Assembly: GCA_003160215.1 (NCBI GenBank)
Contig: PLQW01000268.1
Span: 441-54,599 of the forward strand
Source: Acidobacteriaceae bacterium
GTDB taxonomy: Bacteria > Acidobacteriota > Terriglobia > Terriglobales > Acidobacteriaceae
Direction of reading: 5' to 3'
DNA length: 54,159 nucleotides
The notes beneath the pieces are model-generated. The model did not search any database. It was not told the DNA's origin and saw only the letters and a program-made list of their open reading frames with translations. Position numbers and translations under genes: made by a program. Shown here piece by piece: positions 45,867 through 52,253 of this stretch. Positions within the stretch are counted from its first letter, which is position 1, and each line of letters begins with the position of its first letter.

Positions 45867-46534
45867 TGCGCAGCCGCTTTCAGCAGGGACTGGACGAACT
45901 GAAAGAAAAACTGTTGCGGATGGGAGGCCTTGCCGAGCAGGCCATCGATCGCGCGACCGAAGCCTATCGTACCCGCGACAGCAAGTACTGCCAGATGGTG
46001 CTTGCCGACGAAAATGCGATCAACGAAGCCGAACGCGAGATCGATGAACTCTCGCTCGACCTGCTGGCCATGCAGCAGCCTATGGCGGTCGATCTGCGCT
46101 TTATCCTGGCCGTGCTGAAGATCAACGCTAACTTGGAGCGGGTGGGCGACCAGGCGGTGAATATTGCGCAACGAGTGCTCGACCTGATCAGCGAACCCGA
46201 AGTGCAGTTGCCAGTGGATATTCCGCGCATGGCCGACAGCGTCAGCACCATGGTGCAACGCGCGCTCGAGGCCTTCCTTGACGGCAAAGCCGAAGTGGCC
46301 GAGGCCGTTCTCCAGATGGACGGCATTGTCGACCGCATGAAAGACGAAGCCTTCATTGTGCTGGTCCAGAAGATGTACAACGAACCTACGGTGACGCGCG
46401 CGGCGCTCAATGTACTGCTCATCTCGCGCAACCTGGAGCGCATCGCCGACCACGCCACCAATATTGCCGAAGATGTGATTTTCTGGGTGCGTGGGGCCGA
46501 CGTGCGCCACGGAGGCGCTCACTACCGGCAATAA
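45866..46534 (+). CDS. phoU: phosphate signalling protein PhoU (second copy)
   Basis: A 222-residue PhoU of normal length with both metal-binding repeats (NANLERVGDQAVNIAQRV and SRNLERIADHATNIAEDV). Directly coupled to pstB, as in most pst operons. It should bridge PstB and PhoR. It is clearly the canonical copy compared with the more divergent protein at 41158-41886. Confidence 0.95.
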   Translation: MRSRFQQGLDELKEKLLRMGGLAEQAIDRATEAYRTRDSKYCQMVLADENAINEAEREIDELSLDLLAMQQPMAVDLRFILAVLKINANLERVGDQAVNIAQRVLDLISEPEVQLPVDIPRMADSVSTMVQRALEAFLDGKAEVAEAVLQMDGIVDRMKDEAFIVLVQKMYNEPTVTRAALNVLLISRNLERIADHATNIAEDVIFWVRGADVRHGGAHYRQ

Positions 46535-46621
46535 TTGAACGCGGTGTGAAGCGTATGGGTCCGATCGGCGCCGCCGGAATCTTTGGCGGCGATTGGCTTG
46601 CGCTCAACCATTTCCGCGCAC

Positions 46622-46658
46622 AAAAAACCCAGCCAGATGCACGGGAATGCTGGCTGGG
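46622..46658 (-). terminator. intrinsic terminator on the - strand
   Basis: Read on the - strand: CCCAGCCAG (46658-46650), 13-base loop, CTGGCTGGG (46636-46628), then TTTTTT (46627-46622). Perfect 9-bp GC-rich stem plus six T. There is no T-tract in the + direction, so it does not terminate phoU. It implies a - strand transcript coming from the region up to 46.92 kb. Confidence 0.85.
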
Positions 46659-46915
46659 AAAGCGGCACAAGGACTCATCACTCAGGAGAACGTCTTGCTT
46701 TCTAGTAAGGCCTATCGGCAGCCGGCTGCGCGACTTTAGGCACTCTTCACAAACTGCGTTTTATCCCAGCATGTTTTCTCATCCATCGGGACGAGCATCG
46801 GCTGTCGCAGGCCGTCACTCCTGCTCGTTAGTCCGTGGGTTACCCCGGAGTTAGCACCCCATTTAGGGGATTCCCGCGGCATTGGCAACGGTGTTATTTC
46901 TAACACTCCGCTATC
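46622..46915 (-). ncRNA. candidate structured noncoding RNA of unknown family
   Basis: The - strand transcript ending at the terminator has no open reading frame of note but several strong helices. From its 5' side: GTGTTA-GAAA-TAACAC (46906-46891), a 6-bp stem capped by a GAAA tetraloop in this orientation only; CCCC-TAAAT-GGGG (46869-46857); and ACGAGCA/TGCTCGT (46828-46822 with 46797-46791) enclosing CGGC/GCCG. Further 3' is a perfect GCAGCCGGCTGC palindrome (46718-46729). The GNRA orientation and the terminator both support the - strand. I did not recognise it as RNase P RNA, tmRNA, SRP RNA or 6S RNA. The 5' end is a guess. Confidence 0.55.
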
Positions 46916-46928
46916 AACTGGGGGTGCG

Positions 46929-47255
46929 ATGAAGGAAAAGTCGAGGTCGAATCACCACGATTACGAACGCGGGGCTGCCATCTGCAAGGCCTTCAGTAAT
47001 CCAACCCGGTTGCAGTTGGTCACGATGTTGGAGCGCGGCGATCGCTGGTCGGCGGAGCTGCAAGCGGGGCTCGGCATTTCCAAAGCGAACCTTTCCCAGC
47101 ATCTTGGGATCTTGAAATCCGCTGGGCTCGTGGCCACTCGCAGGGAAGGCAAGCAGCTTTACTGTGGCATCTCCATGCCTGAGGTGAAGCAAGCCACGGC
47201 ACTCTTGCGCACCATGATCAAGATTCAGATGCGCGCTAACCGTCGCACGGCGTAA
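46929..47255 (+). CDS. ArsR-family winged-helix transcriptional regulator
   Basis: A 108-residue ArsR-type repressor. The HTH spans about 20-90, with AICKAFSNPTRLQLVTML and the recognition region ISKANLSQHLGILKSAGLV. The typical metal-binding cysteine pair of ArsR/SmtB (CVC near the recognition helix) is absent, so it may sense something other than metal, or act through redox state (Cys24 and Cys79 are the only cysteines I see). Divergent from the putative structured RNA. Confidence 0.85.
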   Translation: MKEKSRSNHHDYERGAAICKAFSNPTRLQLVTMLERGDRWSAELQAGLGISKANLSQHLGILKSAGLVATRREGKQLYCGISMPEVKQATALLRTMIKIQMRANRRTA

Positions 47256-47444
47256 GGATATTCGCCTCCACACTTGCAGAAGAACTCCCTGGTCATTCAT
47301 CAGAAGAGATTCTTGCTGGCCTGGCGTAGCTCGATTCCTCACCCGACGCTTCCCACCCTTCGGGAAGTGCGCGCATCTCACTGAATAAGTTGCTCGCTAC
47401 CCCTACTTTGACAACAATCAACCGCAACTCTTAGGAGGACACAA

Positions 47445-48014
47445 ATGTCAGAAAACAAGCTCGAGGGCTTGCGTGTCGCTATCTTGGCGACCAATCTATT
47501 CGAAGAAGCTGAACTGGTGGAACCGCGCAAAGCGCTGCAGGAAGCGGGTGCCCGAACCTTCGTCATCGCGCCGAAATCGGGTGAGATTCAGGCGGTGCAA
47601 CACGACACGAAAACCCAGAAAGTAACAGTTGACATGACCCTGGACCGGGCCAAACCGGAAGAGTTCGACGCGGTGCTGCTTCCGGGGGGAGCCATGAATG
47701 CCGACGCTTTACGCATGGAAAAGAAGGCGCAGGAATTTGTCAAAACTTTCGACCGCGAAGGCAAGCCGATCGCCGTCATCTGCCATGGTTCATGGTTGCT
47801 GGTTTCGGCCGGGCTGGTAAAAGGACGGCACATGACCAGCTATTACACCATTCAGGACGACCTGAAGAACGCAGGCGCCACCTGGAACGACGAGGTAAGC
47901 GTGCGCGATCGCAATTGGGTGAGCAGCCGCAAGCCCGATGACATCCCGCAGTTCAATAAAAACATGATTGAGCTGTTTTTCGAGGCTTGGCAGAAGTTCC
48001 ACAAGGTTGCATGA
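47445..48014 (+). CDS. DJ-1/PfpI family protein (protease/deglycase-like)
   Basis: A 189-residue DJ-1/PfpI protein. The nucleophile elbow is AVICHGSWLLVSAG with Cys113 and His114. Glu21/Glu22 near the N-terminus (NLFEEAELVEP) provide the acidic partner. Members act as glyoxalase/deglycase-like stress enzymes or were originally described as proteases; specificity is not decidable here. AGGAGG precedes the ATG. Followed by a terminator. Confidence 0.9.
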   Translation: MSENKLEGLRVAILATNLFEEAELVEPRKALQEAGARTFVIAPKSGEIQAVQHDTKTQKVTVDMTLDRAKPEEFDAVLLPGGAMNADALRMEKKAQEFVKTFDREGKPIAVICHGSWLLVSAGLVKGRHMTSYYTIQDDLKNAGATWNDEVSVRDRNWVSSRKPDDIPQFNKNMIELFFEAWQKFHKVA

Positions 48015-48094
48015 CCGAAAATGCAGGGTGCTTGATCGCCCGGCTTCGCTCGGGAGTTTCTACTGGGACTCAGATGCCCGCAAAACCTCAGCCC

Positions 48095-48128
48095 GCGCTC
48101 CCGCTCCTCGCGGCGGGAGCGCAATTTT
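48095..48128 (+). terminator. intrinsic terminator after the DJ-1/PfpI gene
   Basis: GCGCTCCCG (48095-48103) and CGGGAGCGC (48114-48122) form a 9-bp stem with a 10-base loop, followed by AATTTTGGTCTT. Moderate U-tract. Confidence 0.6.
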
Positions 48129-48152
48129 GGTCTTCGCCAGGATTGGAAACCG

Positions 48153-48767
48153 TTGTTGGTCCGCGAAGAACACTTGCGCGACTTGCCATCGAAGCCCGAA
48201 ACTGCTGACGTGCAGTTTAACCTCCGCGACTATCGCGCCGCCGACTTCGAGCGCCTGTGGCAAATCGACCAACTCTGCTTTCCGCAAGGCATCTCTTACA
48301 CGCAGATGGAATTGAGCGGCTTCATCACCCGGCGTAACGCGATAACGCTGGTGGCCGATTTTGACGAATTACATTCCGAGGAGGAGAAGCTTCCCGTCTC
48401 TGGACTTCAACCGGGCAACGGATTGAAATCTCGCGTCCCTGGTGCATCGCTTTCCGAAAGTGGGGCAGCTACACAGACAATTGCCGGCTTCATCATTGCT
48501 CACGCCGTTCGGGGAAAAGCGGGGCGCATTCTGACCCTCGACATTGTTCCTCCAGCGCGCCGGTTGGGACTGGGGTCGCTGCTGATGGGCGAATGCGAGC
48601 GCCGGCTACGCTCGTTCGGCTGCAAAGAGATCTACCTGGAAACAGCAGTCAATAACGAACCCGCTTTGCGGCTCTACCGCAAGCTGGGCTATCAGGTATT
48701 GCGCACGCTGCCGGGCTATTACGCCACCCACTCGCTGGACGCGTTCCTGATGGGAAAACCTCTGTAG
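48153..48767 (+). CDS. GNAT-family N-acetyltransferase (RimI-like)
   Basis: An N-acetyltransferase with a C-terminal GNAT core: LTLDIVPPARRLGLGSLLMGECERRL contains the acetyl-CoA-binding R-x-x-G-x-G/A motif, followed by IYLETAVNNEPALRLYRKLGY as in RimI. An unusual polar insertion (about residues 72-106, rich in Glu, Ser, Gly) splits beta strands 2 and 4. Start uncertain: TTG 48153 gives 204 residues; GTG 48210 (VQFNLRDYRAADF) gives 185 and aligns better with typical N-termini. Substrate unknown. Confidence 0.82.
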   Translation: MLVREEHLRDLPSKPETADVQFNLRDYRAADFERLWQIDQLCFPQGISYTQMELSGFITRRNAITLVADFDELHSEEEKLPVSGLQPGNGLKSRVPGASLSESGAATQTIAGFIIAHAVRGKAGRILTLDIVPPARRLGLGSLLMGECERRLRSFGCKEIYLETAVNNEPALRLYRKLGYQVLRTLPGYYATHSLDAFLMGKPL

Positions 48768-48823
48768 CGGCTGTGTAGCGCGTGCTAAAATCGGCGATTC
48801 TCCGCGCCGGTGTTCACTCGACC

Positions 48824-50881
48824 ATGGCCGCTTCCCACACGCACAGCTCGAAGGCACCATCCCGGATAGCCGTGGATACCGGCGGAACGTTCACCGACTG
48901 CGTTTGGATCGAACGCGGACGGTTGCGCATGGTGAAGGTATTCTCCACCCCTGACGACCCTTCGCAGTCCATTGCACAGGCGGTTTCGCGCAGCGGCTGC
49001 TCCGGTGAGATCGTGTTGCTGCATGGAACGACCGTGGGCACCAACAGCCTGCTGGAACGCAAAGGCGCGCGAGTGGCGTTCGTTACGACCGCTGGCTTCG
49101 AGGACACCATAGAGATTGGACGGCAGGCTCGACCTCGGCTTTACGATCTTACGTTTGAGCGCGTGCCTCCGCTGGTGGAACGGGGAATGAGGTTCGGCGT
49201 GCCGGAGCGTGTAAGTTGCGAGGGCGAAGTGCTGCAACGGCCCTCGCGGCAAGATCTCCGGCTGCTGGCGCGCGATGTCCATGCCAGCGACGCAGAGTCG
49301 ATCGCAGTCTCGACATTGTTCGCTTTCGCTAATCCCGACAACGAGCGTGCGATCGGCCGCGCGCTGGAAGAACTTGGTCTGCCACTCTCCCACTCCCATT
49401 TGATATTGCCCGAGTTCCGCGAGTACGAACGCGCCAGCACGGTGGTGGTCAATGCATACTTACAGCCGGTCATGCAGAGTTATCTACAGCGCTTGGACAC
49501 GCGAATGCGGCAGCGCGGTCTGGAGGGAGCTAAGGCATCGCGGGTCTTCGTAATGCAATCGAGCGGGGGCATTACTTCACTGGAATCGGCATCGCGCCAG
49601 CCGGTGCGAACTGTACTGTCGGGCCCGGCAGGAGGAGTGGTCGGCGCTGCCGCGATGGCCCGGCGCAGTGGTTTCGAGCGGGTAATCACGTTCGACATGG
49701 GAGGAACGTCAACCGACGTCGCTTTGGTGAGCGGCGAGCCTAAGCCCAGCAACGAGGCAGAGGTGGCGGGGTTGCCGGTGCGCGTGCCCATGCTCGACAT
49801 TCACACCGTCGGCGCTGGCGGTGGTTCGCTGGCACGATTTGACGCCGGCGGGGCGTTGCGGGTCGGACCGGAATCCGCGGGCGCAGATCCCGGCCCTATT
49901 TGCTACGGGCGAGGAACGCAACCCACCGTGACCGATGCCAATCTGCTGCTTGGACGTTTGCAGGCGGACTTATTTCTCGGCGGAGAATTCACTCTGGACT
50001 TGCGGCGTACCCAGGCCCTCGCCCGCGAATGGCTGAAAGCACAGGGCTCGCAACTGTCAATGGAGCAATTCGCGGAGGGCGTCATCCGGGTGGTGAACGC
50101 CAACATGGAGCGGGCGCTGCGCGTGGTTTCCATCGAACGCGGTCACGATCCGCGAAATTTTGCGCTGGCCGCTTTCGGCGGGGCAGGTGGCCTGCACGCC
50201 TGCGATCTCGCGCAGGCACTGGGCATTCCGCAGGTCATCGTTCCGGTCATGCCGGGGGCGCTTTCCGCCTACGGCATTCTGGTTAGCGATGTGGTCAAGG
50301 ATTATTCGCGAACCGTGGTGTGGAGTATGGGCCCGAAACCTTCGCTAGCGCCCATACGCGAGCAATTCGCGGCCTTGGAGCAGAGGGCGAAACGAGAATT
50401 TCGAGACGAAAGCTGGGGCGGCAAACTTCACTTCGAGCGGAGCGCCGATCTCCGTTATCTTGGACAAGGCTTCGAGTTGAACATAGCTTTCTCCCCGAAT
50501 TTGGTGAGCGAGTTTCATCGTGAGCATCATTTCCGCTACGGCTACAGCCATCCCGAGCGTGAGGTCGAGCTCGTGACTCTGCGATTGCGAGCACGAATCA
50601 GGGCGCGACGTGGACCTGCGACGCTGGTCTCAAAGGGAAGTAGCTCCGCCGTGAAAATGGAGAAGCGACGAGTATGGTTTGAGGGGCGTTCGGTGGCAAC
50701 CACGCTTTATGAGCGTGCAGGCTTGCGTGCTGGCCAGAGGCTGCGAGGTCCCGCTATCATAGCCGAATACAGCGCAACAACCTTCGTTCCTTCCGGATCG
50801 ACTTTCCACGCCGATACCGCGGGGAATCTGCTGATCGAGAGTGCCGAAAAACGAAAGACGCCCCGTAAGGCGCCTGGTTAA
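48824..50881 (+). CDS. hyuA: hydantoinase/oxoprolinase family protein, HyuA-like
   Basis: A 685-residue ATP-dependent N-methylhydantoinase/5-oxoprolinase A-type protein. The hallmark IAVDTGGTFTDCVW opens the actin-like ATPase domain. LLHGTTVGTNSLLERKGA, LSGPAGGVVGAA, ITFDMGGTSTDVALVSG and the C-terminal AAFGGAGGLHACDLA follow. I start at ATG 48824 (MAASHTHSSKAPS); a GTG at 48782 overlaps a -10-like TAAAAT. The usual partner hyuB is not adjacent, so this is an orphan A subunit in this window. Confidence 0.88.
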   Translation: MAASHTHSSKAPSRIAVDTGGTFTDCVWIERGRLRMVKVFSTPDDPSQSIAQAVSRSGCSGEIVLLHGTTVGTNSLLERKGARVAFVTTAGFEDTIEIGRQARPRLYDLTFERVPPLVERGMRFGVPERVSCEGEVLQRPSRQDLRLLARDVHASDAESIAVSTLFAFANPDNERAIGRALEELGLPLSHSHLILPEFREYERASTVVVNAYLQPVMQSYLQRLDTRMRQRGLEGAKASRVFVMQSSGGITSLESASRQPVRTVLSGPAGGVVGAAAMARRSGFERVITFDMGGTSTDVALVSGEPKPSNEAEVAGLPVRVPMLDIHTVGAGGGSLARFDAGGALRVGPESAGADPGPICYGRGTQPTVTDANLLLGRLQADLFLGGEFTLDLRRTQALAREWLKAQGSQLSMEQFAEGVIRVVNANMERALRVVSIERGHDPRNFALAAFGGAGGLHACDLAQALGIPQVIVPVMPGALSAYGILVSDVVKDYSRTVVWSMGPKPSLAPIREQFAALEQRAKREFRDESWGGKLHFERSADLRYLGQGFELNIAFSPNLVSEFHREHHFRYGYSHPEREVELVTLRLRARIRARRGPATLVSKGSSSAVKMEKRRVWFEGRSVATTLYERAGLRAGQRLRGPAIIAEYSATTFVPSGSTFHADTAGNLLIESAEKRKTPRKAPG

Positions 50882-51026
50882 AGGTCAAGAGTTGAAGGTT
50901 AGTCGAAGATCAAGCGACGTTGCGATCTTCGTCACCCTCGGGCTGTTCAATGTCTTTCGGCCGTTTGTGCTCGCTCTTGGCGTGGTCAGTTGCATCGCGA
51001 GCGGTGTCCATCGTCGCACACTCTGT

Positions 51027-51032
51027 TATCCT
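51027..51032 (+). promoter_or_regulatory. putative -10 (TATCCT) of pheA
   Basis: TATCCT ends 12 bases before the pheA ATG, with no Shine-Dalgarno between. A short leader is implied. No convincing -35. Confidence 0.3.
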
Positions 51033-51044
51033 CTGCGCATCGCC

Positions 51045-51860
51045 ATGAAAGTCGCGATCCAGGGCGAACTCGGTTCGTTTAGCCACGAAGCTTCAGGGAA
51101 CATGCTGCCGGCTGCGACCGTGGTTCCGTGCGCTCGCTCCGCAGAGGTGTTTGATCGGGTGGAGGGCGGCTCGGTGCAAGCGGCCGTGATCCCCATCGAG
51201 AATTCGCTGGCCGGGTCGGTGGCCGAGCACTTCGATCTGCTGCTCACGCGAGAGGTGTTCGTCCATCGCGAGTTTTATCTGCGGATCCGTCACAACCTGA
51301 TTGCTATCCCGGGAGTGAAGCTGAACGCGATACGGCAAGTGTTCTCGCATCCGGTGGCGCTGGACCAGTGCCGGAAGTTCTTTCGCTCGCATCCTCGAAT
51401 CCGGGCGGTGCCGTTCTACGATACGGCTGGGAGCGTTCGCCACATCGTCGCGGAAAGGCTGCACGACGCTGCGGCGATCGCCCCGAAACAAGCGGCCGGA
51501 CAGTATGGAGGCCGCGTGCTGCTGGCCGAAATTGAGGACGACCAGCAGAACTACACGCGGTTTCTGTTAATCAGTAAGTCGAAAAAGATCGGCAAAGGCG
51601 CCAACAAGACTTCGATTGGTTTCGTCCTGAAGAATGTACCCGGGGTACTCTTCAAGGCACTCAGCGTCTTTGCTCTGCGCGATATCAATCTGAGTAAGAT
51701 CGAATCGCGTCCCCTGCGTGGCCATCCTTGGGAGTACGTTTTCTTTGTGGACATCCTCCGCGGAGATGACGAAGCCTCGCGCAATGCACTGCGTCATCTG
51801 GAAGAGATCGCAGAATTCGTGAAGATACTGGGAGTTTATCCGGCGGCTCAAGCCTTATAG
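51045..51860 (+). CDS. pheA: prephenate dehydratase
   Basis: A 271-residue monofunctional prephenate dehydratase that converts prephenate to phenylpyruvate for phenylalanine synthesis. Catalytic block NYTRFL with Thr171 is present. N-terminal AIQGELGSFSHEA and AVIPIENSLAGSV are family signatures. A C-terminal ACT domain (about 187-268) has GVLFKAL and ESRP, the phenylalanine feedback-binding elements. I start at ATG 51045 because the enzyme domain begins there; the upstream open frame has no similarity. No chorismate mutase domain. Confidence 0.94.
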   Translation: MKVAIQGELGSFSHEASGNMLPAATVVPCARSAEVFDRVEGGSVQAAVIPIENSLAGSVAEHFDLLLTREVFVHREFYLRIRHNLIAIPGVKLNAIRQVFSHPVALDQCRKFFRSHPRIRAVPFYDTAGSVRHIVAERLHDAAAIAPKQAAGQYGGRVLLAEIEDDQQNYTRFLLISKSKKIGKGANKTSIGFVLKNVPGVLFKALSVFALRDINLSKIESRPLRGHPWEYVFFVDILRGDDEASRNALRHLEEIAEFVKILGVYPAAQAL

Positions 51861-51878
51861 TGTGGGGCGATCTTGGCC

Positions 51879-51896
51879 GCCAGCCTGAAGGCTGGC
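51879..51896. repeat. REP-like palindrome after pheA
   Basis: GCCAGCCT-GA-AGGCTGGC, a perfect 8-bp inverted repeat 18 bases after the pheA stop. It shares the CTGAAG core and general design with the palindromes at 5281 and 33468. Confidence 0.55.
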
Positions 51897-52105
51897 TCTA
51901 CCCGGTCTACGCCAACTCTGAAACTGGGCCAGGGCACTAATATGCTTGGGCAGACGACCGATCATCCACATTTGGGAAGGCACCCTGAGAATTGCACTCA
52001 TTGCGGTTGTAGGCTGCCTGTCGCTTTAGTTACAATCCAGTGCTCTTGAGAAATGCACCGCCGGAGCGACGGACGCCCTCAGGGAACTCGGTCTTGGGCC
52101 GATAT

Positions 52106-52192
52106 ACCGCTTGGGCGAAGCAAGGTGATGGTGCAGTAGTACCCATATTGCCTCCGGGGGCCACATCAAGCTTCGCCCCGGCCAATAGCGGT
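52106..52192 (+). other. possible structured leader of lon
   Basis: ACCGC-TT-GGGCGAAGC (52106-52121) can pair with GCTTCGCCC (52170-52178) and GCGGT (52188-52192), a 14-pair interrupted stem around a 48-base loop. It may be a dispersed repeat or an RNA element. Transcription start of lon is unknown, so whether it is transcribed is unclear. Confidence 0.35.
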
Positions 52193-52225
52193 CTGCATCT
52201 TTTGCGGTAGCCGCCTCATCTAAAG

Positions 52226-52246
52226 CTTGAGTGTGATAGACTCAAG
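52226..52246 (+). promoter_or_regulatory. HspR-type HAIR operator of lon
   Basis: CTTGAGT-N7-ACTCAAG at 52226-52232 and 52240-52246 is an exact match to the HAIR consensus bound by the heat-shock repressor HspR (described for dnaK, clpB and lon in actinobacteria). It overlaps the lon Shine-Dalgarno AAGGAG (52244-52249). No hspR gene is in the window. Confidence 0.8.
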
Positions 52247-52253
52247 GAGTCAT

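Larger units (their letters stand above)
51861..52253 (+). other. 393-base region upstream of lon
   Basis: No gene seen. It holds a REP-like palindrome near its start, an interrupted long-range stem (52106-52192) and the HAIR-type operator before lon; each is listed separately. Confidence 0.5.

Noticed and set aside
46668-46683. Hammerhead-like TGATGAGTCC on the - strand
   Set aside because: The base before TGATGA is G instead of the required C, and the downstream GAAA core and cleavage-site helix are absent.
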